Shown: piece by piece, positions 24,304 to 32,364 of the stretch
Layout: every line of letters begins with the position of its first letter
Position numbering within the stretch: the first letter of the stretch is position 1
Source of the DNA: an uncultured Lachnospiraceae bacterium
GTDB taxonomy: Bacteria > Bacillota > Clostridia > Lachnospirales > Lachnospiraceae
Length of the DNA: 56,025 nucleotides
Reading direction: 5' to 3'
Assembly (NCBI GenBank): GCA_910585995.1
Contig: CAJUGG010000031.1
Location: 1 to 56,025, forward strand
Notes under the pieces: model-generated
Told to the model about the DNA's origin: nothing
Seen by the model: the letters and a program-made list of their open reading frames with translations, nothing else
The model's database searches: none
Made by a program: the position numbers and the translations under genes

Positions 24304-25815
24304 TTATTCAGATATTACCAGATCAGATACCACGACATCCAGATCTTTCTTAAGCTGCTGCATTGCTTCCTCTGTGGAAGAATACTTATTGCTGGTAACA
24401 AGATCCTGAAGGGTCTCAGCCCATTTGGTTGTACACTCGAAGAAGTATGGCTGCGGTGTGAACTGAATGGATGCATTCTCTGTCAATGTAGAGATGGACT
24501 CCAGATAGTTCTCAGCAGAACCTACGATCTCTTTGTATCCGTCGCTGTCCATAACAGACTGGCGAGGAGTATCCGGGCTTGCTCCGTCTGTACCTGCATA
24601 CTGCATATAGTCTGGGCTGGTGAAATACTGAAGGAAATACCAAGCTGCTTCTTTGTTCTTGGAATCCTTGTTCATAGCCATTGCCCAAATCCAGATATTA
24701 GCTTTCATATCAGCCTCGGTCTTGCCTTCCGGAAGCGGAATGGTGGACCAGGAGATATTGCCGGACTCCTGAGAAGCCCCTGCAAAGTTCTGGAAATAAG
24801 CAGCACTGGTAGCATCAAACATCATAGCAGCTTTGCCTGCACCAAGGTCAGAACTTGCCTCGTACCAGGTGTAGTTGGTCCACTGTGGCGGGCCTGCTGC
24901 TTTGATCAACTGTACCCAATAATCAGTCATAGCGATTGCTTCCGGGGAATCCAGCTTACATACCAGCTTGCCGTCCTCGATTGCGAAGTCCTGTGCGCCC
25001 CAGGTGGAGAACAGAGACATATATCCAGGATGGATGGTAGCCCACTCACGGGTTCCACGTACAGCGATACCATAAGAACCAGAACCTGCGAACTCATTCA
25101 ATGCTTTTGCAGTATCCATCAGTTCTGCGGTAGTCTTCGGAACTTCAAGGCCTTTGTCTGCCAATACGTTCTTGTTATAGGAAAGGTTGTTAAGCTCCCA
25201 ACCCATCGGAAGTGCCCACTGAGAACCTTCGCCTACTTTATGTCCAGGAACCAGGTCCCATTTCAGAGCGCCTACAACACCAGGAATAAAGTCATCATAG
25301 TTATAATCCGGAGCAGTCAGAGCCGGGTTGTTGATGTAGTCATCCAATGGCTCCATGTAATCTGCCGGCGCGTACTCCCAAACCTGATATGCACCTGTCA
25401 TATAGACATCCGGCGTTCCAGAGCGGCTGCTTAAGGAGATGTTCAACTTATCAAAGTAGTTGGACTCTGGTGTAGAAGAATACTCAACTGTGATACCAGT
25501 TAAAGCTTCGAACTCTTCTAGTTTGGAGATCACTGCCTTGGAGTAGTTATGCTCATTGAACATTACGTTAATCGTAGTTCCTTCGTACTTCTTCCAGTCA
25601 AAGTCTCCAGAAGCTGCTGTATCACCCGTATCTGCTGGATCCGTGGTCTCTCCGCCTGCTGCATCAGCACTGTCGCCTGCTTCCTCTGTTGCACTGTCGC
25701 TTTCGGTTGTCGCATCACTGGTCGTTGCGGTGTCTCCACCGCCCCCGCCGCATCCGGCTAACATACCTGCAACCATCGTTGCTGACAGAAGTACACTTAA
25801 CACTCTTTTTTTCAT
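24304..25815 (-). CDS. Carbohydrate ABC transporter substrate-binding lipoprotein
   Basis: 503 aa, a large extracytoplasmic binding protein of the family-1 (MalE-like) class. The signal peptide ends in a lipobox (VAGMLAGCGGG), followed by a Ser/Thr/Asp/Glu/Ala-rich linker (about 25-70). The mature domain contains KYEGTTINVMFNEHNYSKAV and the typical WAMAMNKDSKNKEAAWYFL near residue 390. It is the first gene of the eight-gene polyol operon, with an excellent promoter at 25914-25942. The ligand is probably a polyol or small sugar, judged from the dehydrogenase and kinase genes downstream. Confidence 0.92.
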   Translation of the reverse strand: MKKRVLSVLLSATMVAGMLAGCGGGGGDTATTSDATTESDSATEEAGDSADAAGGETTDPADTGDTAASGDFDWKKYEGTTINVMFNEHNYSKAVISKLEEFEALTGITVEYSSTPESNYFDKLNISLSSRSGTPDVYMTGAYQVWEYAPADYMEPLDDYINNPALTAPDYNYDDFIPGVVGALKWDLVPGHKVGEGSQWALPMGWELNNLSYNKNVLADKGLEVPKTTAELMDTAKALNEFAGSGSYGIAVRGTREWATIHPGYMSLFSTWGAQDFAIEDGKLVCKLDSPEAIAMTDYWVQLIKAAGPPQWTNYTWYEASSDLGAGKAAMMFDATSAAYFQNFAGASQESGNISWSTIPLPEGKTEADMKANIWIWAMAMNKDSKNKEAAWYFLQYFTSPDYMQYAGTDGASPDTPRQSVMDSDGYKEIVGSAENYLESISTLTENASIQFTPQPYFFECTTKWAETLQDLVTSNKYSSTEEAMQQLKKDLDVVVSDLVISE

Positions 25816-25913
25816 GTTTAAAAATACCTCCCTATGTAATTTTTTCTTTGCATAATGCTTAGCCTGTACGGTTTACCTGCCCGCAAGACCTCTTATGCAA
25901 TTTGTGTAATCTC

Positions 25914-25942
25914 ATTATATATCCAGATAATACTTTTGTCAA
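25914..25942 (-). promoter_or_regulatory. Strong sigma-A promoter of the polyol ABC operon
   Basis: Minus strand: -35 TTGACA (25937-25942), 17-bp spacer, -10 TATAAT (25914-25919), both consensus. About 100 nt of leader follow. Confidence 0.88.
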
Positions 25943-26039
25943 GTTTTTTAAAAATGTTCATATCATAATATTTTTTCCTATACTATTTGCACGAAAAAAA
26001 TCTGATTTTCGACATTTTTTGTTATATTTTTAACAATAC

Positions 26040-26068
26040 TTGAAATCAAAAGAATTCTGGTGTATCAT
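26040..26068 (+). promoter_or_regulatory. Promoter of the DUF624 gene
   Basis: -35 TTGAAA (26040-26045), 17-bp spacer, -10 TATCAT (26063-26068), 47 nt before the start codon. It is divergent from the polyol operon promoter. Confidence 0.6.
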
Positions 26069-26115
26069 CAAGCTTATTGTCTTGTAATACCAACATAACA
26101 GAAAGGATGGATCTT

Positions 26116-26736
26116 ATGAAACTCTTTGATTATGACGGCAGTTTTATGCAGTTTACCACACTGTTAAGCCGGCTTACCTTATTAAATATCCTATGGACGC
26201 TCTGTTGTATCCCGATCGTCACAGCCGGTGCAGCCACCGCAGCACAGTATTACAGCGCCAAAAAGCTTTCCGAAGGCGACACGCATGTCTTTGGAAATTT
26301 CCGGGCAGGCTTTTCGCTGTACTGGAAAAAAGCCACCGTTATCTGGCTGTTTGCCGCCGTGTTATCCGCTGCTTTTCTCTCAGGGCTTTATATCTTAGTC
26401 ACCGCTGTCGTCCCTGGTCAGACGATACTGGCCAGCATCTCGGCACTGGCCTATATGACGCTGCTGATGATCCTTTTGTGGGTCTATCCGGTGATGATTC
26501 ATTTTACCGGCAACCTGCGGGAGATCCTCTTTAACGCCTTTATCTTTACCTTTATGTATGCGCCCGTCACTTTAATCGCAGCCGCTTTTTACGGGCTGTT
26601 CGGATTTTTAGCCATGCGCTATACCATCGTCTTAGGACTTTTTTTGATCTTTGGTCAATCGCTAATCGTCTATGGTATCCTGCTCCTCTTTGGAAAGGTC
26701 TTCCAAAAATACAAATCTGGTCAGAATCAGTCCTAG
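26116..26736 (+). CDS. DUF624 (YesL-family) membrane protein
   Basis: 206 aa, with five to six predicted membrane segments. The N-terminal LFDYDGSFMQFTTLLSRLTLLNILWTLCCIPIVTAG (quoted in part: LFDYDGSF, LCCIPIVTAG) is the family hallmark. The start at 26116 has AAGGATGG upstream; an upstream reading to 26077 lacks a ribosome site. YesL-family genes very often sit beside family-1 sugar ABC importers, as here, and a role in their assembly or regulation has been proposed but not shown. Confidence 0.85.
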   Translation: MKLFDYDGSFMQFTTLLSRLTLLNILWTLCCIPIVTAGAATAAQYYSAKKLSEGDTHVFGNFRAGFSLYWKKATVIWLFAAVLSAAFLSGLYILVTAVVPGQTILASISALAYMTLLMILLWVYPVMIHFTGNLREILFNAFIFTFMYAPVTLIAAAFYGLFGFLAMRYTIVLGLFLIFGQSLIVYGILLLFGKVFQKYKSGQNQS

Positions 26737-26750
26737 ATCCGCCTTAAGCT

Positions 26751-26804
26751 GCGGAGGAGATCCCGGCATCACAAGCCAGGATATTCTCCGTATGCTTCAG
26801 ACAT
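26751..26804. terminator. Hairpin between convergent genes
   Basis: GCGGAGGAGATCCCGGC and GCCAGGATATTCTCCGT form an interrupted stem with the apex GGC/GCC. It lies between the ends of the DUF624 gene (+) and the second dehydrogenase (-) and likely serves as a bidirectional stop. No strong T run is seen. Confidence 0.45.
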
Positions 26805-26821
26805 GTTTCTCTCTATTATAA

Positions 26822-27907
26822 TCAGAATTTAAATGCCACTTTAAAATCTCCGTGTTTTCCCGTCGCATATTCAAATGCTTTTTCCCACTCTTCCAGAGTA
26901 AAGATACTGGATACGACACCGTTGGTCTTCAGATTTCCTTTTACCATATTTTCAATGACAAATGGATACGCATAAGGACTCAGATGGGAACCTAAGATAT
27001 CCAGCTCCTTGCGGTCTCCGATGATGGACCAGTCCACGCTGGTCTCAGAACCAAATACGCTGAACTCCACAAAGCGGCCAAGTTTTCTGGTCACGGTCAG
27101 GCCCTGGATCACGCTCGACGGATGTCCGGTTGCCTCGATATAGACATCGCATCCATAGTCATCGGTCAATGCCTTGATCTCTTTGTCCACATCACATTTT
27201 CCTGGGTTAAATACCAGATCTGCGCCAAATTCTTTTGCCTTTGCCAGACGGCTCTCCTGCATATCGAGCACGATCAAAAGCTTCGGATTCTTCATCCTTG
27301 CATAGGTGATCATGCCAAGTCCCAAAGTTCCTGCGCCAGAGATCACCACCACATCTTCATTGGTGATGCTGCCGCGGTCTACTGCATGTTTGGAGCAGCC
27401 ATAAGGCTCGATCAAAAGAGCCTGCTCGATGCTCATATCCTCCGGCACTCTGCTGAGCACACAATTCTTGGGATATCTGACATATTCTGCCATACCGCCG
27501 TTGTTGTAGGACTGGAATCCAAGCATATCATGAGGCTGGCACATCCAGTAATGTCCGTCTTTGCAGAAACGGCATTTGCCGCAAGGCACGATCTGGTCTG
27601 CGATGATTCTGTCGCCCAGCTCATAGCCTTCCACGTTCTCTCCCATCTCCACAATCCGTCCAAAGAACTCATGTCCCGGAATAAAAGGAGGTTTTACCCA
27701 TGCCGGCTGCACTTCGTCTCCCCAGAACATTGCTGCACCGTGGCTGCATTTTAAATCGCCTGCACAGATCCCGCATGCCTCGGTCTTGATGATGATATCG
27801 TCCGGTCCGCACACCGGAGCCGGATACTCCGGTTCAAAACGATAATCATCCTTACTGTACGCCACCAGCGCTTTCATAGTCTTGGGGGTACTTCCTCTGT
27901 TTGCCAT
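26822..27907 (-). CDS. Zinc alcohol dehydrogenase, erythritol/L-threitol dehydrogenase (EltD)-like, paralog 2
   Basis: 361 aa, colinear with the copy at 18976. CGICAGDLKCSHGAAMFWGDE, given in part (CGICAGDLKC, FWGDE), gives the catalytic zinc region. CGKCRFCKDGHYWMCQPHD carries the structural zinc Cys residues, and GAGTLGLGM with VLDMQE form the NAD site. It appears closer to my recollection of mycobacterial EltD than copy 1 is. It follows the L-xylulokinase-like gene by 27 nt. The two probably convert a polyol to a ketose and phosphorylate it. Two paralogs in neighbouring operons suggest different polyol stereoisomers. Confidence 0.84.
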   Translation of the reverse strand: MANRGSTPKTMKALVAYSKDDYRFEPEYPAPVCGPDDIIIKTEACGICAGDLKCSHGAAMFWGDEVQPAWVKPPFIPGHEFFGRIVEMGENVEGYELGDRIIADQIVPCGKCRFCKDGHYWMCQPHDMLGFQSYNNGGMAEYVRYPKNCVLSRVPEDMSIEQALLIEPYGCSKHAVDRGSITNEDVVVISGAGTLGLGMITYARMKNPKLLIVLDMQESRLAKAKEFGADLVFNPGKCDVDKEIKALTDDYGCDVYIEATGHPSSVIQGLTVTRKLGRFVEFSVFGSETSVDWSIIGDRKELDILGSHLSPYAYPFVIENMVKGNLKTNGVVSSIFTLEEWEKAFEYATGKHGDFKVAFKF

Positions 27908-27934
27908 AATCTACTCCACCTTTCTGTTGCTTTT

Positions 27935-29443
27935 TTATACTTCAAACTGTCCCCAGACAGTATCAAGTGCTTTGCTCACTGCACGATATTTTTCATATTT
28001 TTTCTGATAGATGGCGGTCATCTGCGGATTGGGTTCCACCCTGCCGGATACATGCACCATATGTTCTGCGGCTTCTTTATAGTCTTTGTATACACCCGCT
28101 GCAATCGCTGCCGCCATCCCGCAGCCGAGCGCCCCTAATTCTTTGGCATCCACCGTCTCAATCGGAAATCCCAGCGTGTCCGCGAACATCTGCACCCACA
28201 CGTCAGAGTTGACCGCGCCGCCTGCCATACGGATTGCTTTCGGCGGCTTTCTCGAAGACAGAAGCTTCTCAATATGGGTCTTGTGAGAATACACCACACC
28301 CTCATAGATCGCCCGCAGCATATGGGCTTTATTATGATAGGTCGTCAGGCCGATAAAAGCGCCTTTTCCAAGTGGATGCGCATTGGAGCCATACAAGAAG
28401 GGCAGGAAATACACATCACATTCTTCCGGCTTGACCCCTGCCACTTTTTCATTGATCAGATCATAGAGATTGCTCCCTTCCGGGATCGGCTCATGTTCCA
28501 TGCAATGTTCCAGAAACCATTCCAGATTGCCGGAAGAGGTCGCGCTGCATTCCTCCACCAGATAATACCCTGGCATGGCAAATAAGGAGTTCATCGCAAT
28601 GCTTCCATCCATCACAGGTGTCTTGGAGATATATTCGTTGATGCTCCATGTACCCGCAATCGTACACATCTCTTCTGTGGACGTCACATCGACAGCCACC
28701 GCGCAGGCATCGATATCAAACATACCGCCTGCCACCGGCGTTCCTTCCAAAAGCCCGGTAAGCTCTGCGGCTTCTTTGGTGATAGTGCCGCACAGATCAT
28801 AGGAATATTTGATCGGAGCTAACTTGTCATACACTTCACCAATCCCAAGCTTTTCCAGCATCTCATGGTCAAATCTGGCATGTTTTACATCCATAAGGCC
28901 AGAACCGGAGATATCGGTCGCTTCACAGTAAGCCTCTCCTGTCAGGCGAAAACGGATATAGTCTTTTACGGAAAATACATACTGGATATTGTCATATACC
29001 TCTCTGTGATGGTCTTTAAACCATGCCAGAAGCGCTACTTGTTGACATGCCATAAATTCCTGGCACAACTGGTCATGCAGCTCTTTATGTAACCCGCTCT
29101 CCACCCATTTCTGAGGATATTTCCATGCACGGCTGTCGGTGGAGATAATCCCGTTATACGCAGGCTTTCCATCTTTTCCCCATGGATACAATCCCTTTCC
29201 GTGGCCGCAGACGGCGATACCCAAGACCTCTTTACCATCAATCCCGGCTTTTTCAAGCGCCCGCTTGACGCAGTCGCAGTTGGCGAGCCACAGCTCTTCC
29301 ATATTTCTCTCGGTATAACCGGATTGGGGTGTGATCACCTTGGTCTGCTTCCCGGCCGTGGCGATCTCTTTCCCATTCAGGTCAAAAATCGCTGCCTTGG
29401 TGGAAGTCCCGCCATTGTCCAGCCCGATCACATATTTCGCCAT
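27935..29443 (-). CDS. FGGY-family kinase, L-xylulokinase (LyxK)-like
   Basis: 502 aa. N-terminal phosphate loop GLDNGGTSTKAAIFD; putative catalytic Asp in GGMFDIDACAVAV; C-terminal ATPase motifs IRMAGGAVNSDVW and ELGALGCGMAAA. Segments CSATSSGNLEWF, FLPFLYGSNA and IYEGVVYSHKTHIEKL resemble E. coli LyxK. The start at 29443 has AGGAGGGAGG upstream; the frame stays open to 29536 but without a ribosome site. Paired with the tetritol-dehydrogenase-like paralog 2, it could act on L-xylulose, erythrulose or a related ketose. Confidence 0.87.
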   Translation of the reverse strand: MAKYVIGLDNGGTSTKAAIFDLNGKEIATAGKQTKVITPQSGYTERNMEELWLANCDCVKRALEKAGIDGKEVLGIAVCGHGKGLYPWGKDGKPAYNGIISTDSRAWKYPQKWVESGLHKELHDQLCQEFMACQQVALLAWFKDHHREVYDNIQYVFSVKDYIRFRLTGEAYCEATDISGSGLMDVKHARFDHEMLEKLGIGEVYDKLAPIKYSYDLCGTITKEAAELTGLLEGTPVAGGMFDIDACAVAVDVTSTEEMCTIAGTWSINEYISKTPVMDGSIAMNSLFAMPGYYLVEECSATSSGNLEWFLEHCMEHEPIPEGSNLYDLINEKVAGVKPEECDVYFLPFLYGSNAHPLGKGAFIGLTTYHNKAHMLRAIYEGVVYSHKTHIEKLLSSRKPPKAIRMAGGAVNSDVWVQMFADTLGFPIETVDAKELGALGCGMAAAIAAGVYKDYKEAAEHMVHVSGRVEPNPQMTAIYQKKYEKYRAVSKALDTVWGQFEV

Positions 29444-29552
29444 ATCAAATCCTCCCTCCTGAACGATCATGGTTGTCGAAAAAACAATTTTTATGCATTG
29501 TGTCAACTGCCCGCTCGTTCTCTGGACATATTGCACAAATCAAACTACCCAT

Positions 29553-29581
29553 ATTATACATTTCCTAAACAAAAAAGGCAA
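29553..29581 (-). promoter_or_regulatory. Promoter of the kinase-dehydrogenase operon
   Basis: Minus strand: -35 TTGCCT (29576-29581), 17-bp spacer, -10 TATAAT (29553-29558). The leader to the start codon is about 100 nt. Confidence 0.65.
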
Positions 29582-29622
29582 TAACATTTTTTATTTTTTT
29601 TACATTTGTTCACATCAGCGAC

Positions 29623-29812
29623 GGAACAGCCCCCTTGCGGGCCTACGGGCTGTTGCAAATGTCTGCATAGAGTGTATCGGACAGTCCGGCTATTTTGTGC
29701 GCCTCATTCGGACACAAGTGTCCGCCTGCGGCGTACAAAATAACCGGACTGTTCGCTCCAATCTACACAGCACTATTTGCAACAGCCCATAGACCCGCAA
29801 GGGGGCTGTTCC
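29623..29812 (-). repeat. Family-A long hairpin element, copy A2 (reverse orientation)
   Basis: 190 nt. On the minus strand the core (29655-29780, 126 nt) begins GCAAATAGTGCTGTGTAGAT and ends CTATGCAGACATTTGC. The first core pair is G-C here instead of A-T, a compensated change. The outer arms include GGAACAGCCCCCTTGCGGG. Two outer and one inner stem differences are all G.U on the minus strand. Unusually for a terminator, it lies between two divergent promoters. Confidence 0.85.
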
Positions 29813-29868
29813 TGGGGTTGGGTGGCGGGGAGGTTAATAAAAATAAAAAATTGGGGAGAAAAAAGAAC

Positions 29869-29897
29869 TTGACTTCATAGGGGGGTTTTTATATGAT
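29869..29897 (+). promoter_or_regulatory. Promoter of the RpiB-like gene
   Basis: -35 TTGACT (29869-29874), 17-bp spacer, -10 TATGAT (29892-29897). Confidence 0.7.
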
Positions 29898-29935
29898 TAT
29901 AGAAAATGATGCATACTAAAGGAGGACAAGTCATT

Positions 29936-30382
29936 ATGAAGATTGCAATTGGTTGTGATCCTAACGCACAGGAAGCGAAGTTACAGCTTATCGCATTTAT
30001 GGAGTCTAAGGGATATGGGGAGATTACGGATTTTGGAAGTGAGGATCCGATCTATGCCAATACAGCTATCGCTGTAGCGGAGGCAGTAGCTGCTAAGAAG
30101 TATGACAGAGGTATCTTATTATGCGGAACTGGTATTGGTGTCTCTCTGGCAGCCAATAAAGTAAAAGGTGCTTATGCAGCGCTTCTTTCGGATGTCTACT
30201 CTGCAAAGAGAGCACGTCTTAGCAACGATGCCAACATCGCCTGCTTCGGCGCTTTCACAACTGGCAACAAATTAAGAGAAGAACTGGTAGATGCATTCCT
30301 GACCAACGAGTTCGTCCCCGGCTGCTCCTCTCAGCCCAAAGTAGACGCCTTCATCGCCTACGAAAACGAACACGCTAAATAA
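29936..30382 (+). CDS. RpiB/LacAB-family sugar-phosphate isomerase, possibly D-erythrulose-4-phosphate isomerase
   Basis: 148 aa, normal RpiB length. The fold starts KIAIGCDPNAQEAK, and the active-site Cys is in ILLCGTGIGVSLAANK. The LacAB/RpiB substrate loop NIACFGAF follows. The start has GGAGG 8 nt upstream. Family members interconvert ribose-5-phosphate and ribulose-5-phosphate, but tetrose-phosphate isomerases such as DerI and EryI belong here too. Next to two tetritol-dehydrogenase-like genes and a DhaK/DhaL kinase, conversion of erythrulose-4-phosphate to erythrose-4-phosphate is plausible. Its own strong promoter suggests independent control. Confidence 0.85.
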   Translation: MKIAIGCDPNAQEAKLQLIAFMESKGYGEITDFGSEDPIYANTAIAVAEAVAAKKYDRGILLCGTGIGVSLAANKVKGAYAALLSDVYSAKRARLSNDANIACFGAFTTGNKLREELVDAFLTNEFVPGCSSQPKVDAFIAYENEHAK

Positions 30383-30455
30383 TCCCCCTTTCGCCAGCCC
30401 CCATTATCTACCTCCCAAGCCAAGCTGCGACCCACCTTATCGCCAGCCAAGCCCA

Positions 30456-30700
30456 GGACCAGTTATACGGGGCTGTGAGGCAAGGGGCTGCCACAAAACG
30501 GACGCCCTGACTCGCACAAATAGTGCTGTGTAGATTGGAGCGGACAGTCTGGTTATTTTGTACGCCACAGGCGGACACTCGTGTCCGAATGAGGCGCACA
30601 AAATAGCCAGACTGTCCGATACATTCTATGCAGACATTTGTCGAGTCAGGGCGTCCGTTTTGTGGCAGTCTGTTGGCTCACAGCCCCGTATAACTGGTCC
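30456..30700 (+). repeat. Family-A long hairpin element, copy A3, with an extra outer stem
   Basis: 245 nt. An outermost perfect 24-bp stem (30456-30479 with 30677-30700) surrounds a small internal loop, then a perfect 27-bp stem (30488-30514 with 30642-30668) and a 126-nt core (30516-30641). The inner stem CTGGTTATTTTGT has one U.G pair in plus sense. It fills the gap between the convergent ends of the RpiB-like gene (+) and livF (-), so it may also act as a bidirectional terminator. Confidence 0.87.
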
Positions 30701-30714
30701 GTCCCTTCCCTCGT

Positions 30715-31425
30715 TTACTCGCCCAGATAAGCCTTCTTCACCGATTCATCATCCAGCAGCTTCTGCGCCTCCCCCTCTAATACGATCCGTCCGGTCTCCA
30801 GTACATACCCCCGGTCCGCAATCGACAGTGCTTTTTTCGCATTCTGTTCCACCAAAAGCACCGTCGTCCCGCTGGCACTTACGCTTTTGATAATATCAAA
30901 GATCTCATTGACAAAGATCGGCGACAGTCCCATTGATGGTTCATCCATCAGGATAATCCGCGGTTTAGACATCAGAGCGCGTCCCATTGCCAGCATCTGC
31001 TGTTCACCTCCGGAGAGTGTGCCTGCCGGCTGGTTTTTACGTTCTTCCAGTCTTGGAAAACGATGATAGATCATCTGTATAGACTCTTCAATCTCATCTT
31101 TATTATTTTTTATATAGGCTCCTAGTTTCAAATTCTGAAGCACACTGAGAGAAGCAAAGACACGTCTTCCCTCTGGCACATGTGCCATGCCCATGGATAC
31201 AATCTTGTGGGCAGGCGTCTTTGTAATATCATTTCCTTCAAAAGTCACGGTTCCACGTTTCGGTGCAATCAGGCCGGATACCGTATGCAGGGTCGTGGTC
31301 TTGCCGGCACCGTTGGCACCAATCAGAGCGATGACCTCCCCCTCATTGACCTCAAAAGAAATTCCTTTAATCGCCTGGATCATCCCATAATAGACTTCCA
31401 GATCCCTAATCTCAAGCATCGCCAT
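30715..31425 (-). CDS. livF: Branched-chain amino-acid ABC transporter ATPase LivF
   Basis: 236 aa. Walker A is GANGAGKTTTLHT, signature LSGGEQQMLAMGRA, Walker B RIILMDEP and H-loop VLLVEQN. The VPEGRRVFASLSV segment is characteristic of LivF. It is the last gene of the liv operon. Its ribosome site AGGAG is directly preceded by a family-B hairpin, which separates it from livG by about 175 bp. With LivG it powers uptake of leucine, isoleucine, valine or related hydrophobic ligands. Confidence 0.95.
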   Translation of the reverse strand: MAMLEIRDLEVYYGMIQAIKGISFEVNEGEVIALIGANGAGKTTTLHTVSGLIAPKRGTVTFEGNDITKTPAHKIVSMGMAHVPEGRRVFASLSVLQNLKLGAYIKNNKDEIEESIQMIYHRFPRLEERKNQPAGTLSGGEQQMLAMGRALMSKPRIILMDEPSMGLSPIFVNEIFDIIKSVSASGTTVLLVEQNAKKALSIADRGYVLETGRIVLEGEAQKLLDDESVKKAYLGE

Positions 31426-31440
31426 AAAAAACTCTCCTAT

Positions 31441-31546
31441 TTAAGTTCCGCATCTTTTAAAATAATACCCCCGACTCTGGAAGAACCTTTGGCTGCTTCG
31501 CATCCAAAAGTCCTTCCGGGGTATTATTTTAAAAGATGCTGATTAA
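31441..31546 (-). repeat. Family-B intercistronic hairpin before livF
   Basis: Minus strand: AATCAG, a perfect 21-bp outer stem starting CATCTTTTAAAATAATACCC, an apical stem GGAAGGACTTTTGG (two G.U pairs), apex TGCGAAGCA, a 3' bulge AGAGTC and the tail GCGGAACTTAAATAGG that runs into the livF ribosome site. The flanking 31547-31599 is AT-rich with nothing else visible. Confidence 0.75.
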
Positions 31547-31599
31547 AGTTTGTGGTTTTAATTATCATTTTTTAAAAATGCTGTTTATCTCTCTAAAAC

Positions 31600-32364
31600 T
31601 TACTCGCCCAAATACGCCGTAATCACTTTCGGGTCTTTGAGGACCTCGGAGGTGTCGCCGCAGGAGAGGACTTGCCCGAAGTTCAGGACGGTCAGTTTTT
31701 CGCAGATGCCGGCTACCAGTTTCATGTCGTGCTCGATTAGTAAAATCGTCATGTGAAACTCATCCCGTACAAAACGGATCGTGTCCATCAGCTCCTGTGT
31801 CTCGTTCGGGTTCATGCCGGCTGCTGGCTCGTCTAATAAGAGAAGCTTGGGATTGGTGGCCAAAGCGCGGGCAATCTCTAGTTTTCTCTGCTTGCCGTAG
31901 GGCAGATTGGAAGCTTTGTAACTCGCTTCCTGGTCCAGATCAAATACTTTCAAAAGTTCCATCGCCCGCTCGTCCATCGCACGTTCTGCCTGAAAATACC
32001 GCGGCAGACGTAAGATGCCTGTCAGGGTGGAGTAGATGTACTCTTTTTGATTGTGAAGTCCTGCTTTTACATTGTCTAATACCGTCAGATCAGAAAACAG
32101 ACGGATATTCTGAAAGGTCCTGGCGATTCCGGCTTTATTGATCTCGATATTGCTTCGGCCCGTGATGTCCTCTCCGTCTAACATGATCTTTCCATCGTTC
32201 GGTTTGTAAACTCCCGTTAACATATTAAACACCGTTGTCTTGCCTGCGCCGTTCGGTCCGATCAGTCCATAGAGCTGTCCTTTTTCCACTGCCAGATTAA
32301 AATCGTCCACAGCCCGGAGTCCGCCAAAGGAAATACCCAGGTTTTTTACTTCCAATACTCCCAT
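31600..32364 (-). CDS. livG: Branched-chain amino-acid ABC transporter ATPase LivG
   Basis: 254 aa. Walker A is GPNGAGKTTVFN. RTFQNIRLFSDLTVLDNVKAG is quoted in part as the LivG hallmark (RTFQNIRLF). The signature region LPYGKQRKLEIARAL is the normal LivG variant, and Walker B is LLLLDEPAAGMN. The ATG at 32364 overlaps the livM stop codon by one base (TGATG), with AAGGAGG 7 nt upstream. It forms a heterodimer with LivF. Confidence 0.95.
   Translation of the reverse strand: MGVLEVKNLGISFGGLRAVDDFNLAVEKGQLYGLIGPNGAGKTTVFNMLTGVYKPNDGKIMLDGEDITGRSNIEINKAGIARTFQNIRLFSDLTVLDNVKAGLHNQKEYIYSTLTGILRLPRYFQAERAMDERAMELLKVFDLDQEASYKASNLPYGKQRKLEIARALATNPKLLLLDEPAAGMNPNETQELMDTIRFVRDEFHMTILLIEHDMKLVAGICEKLTVLNFGQVLSCGDTSEVLKDPKVITAYLGE

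Noticed and set aside
30408..30599. Short open frame across copy A3
   Set aside because: Repeat-derived; composition and lack of ribosome site argue against a gene.
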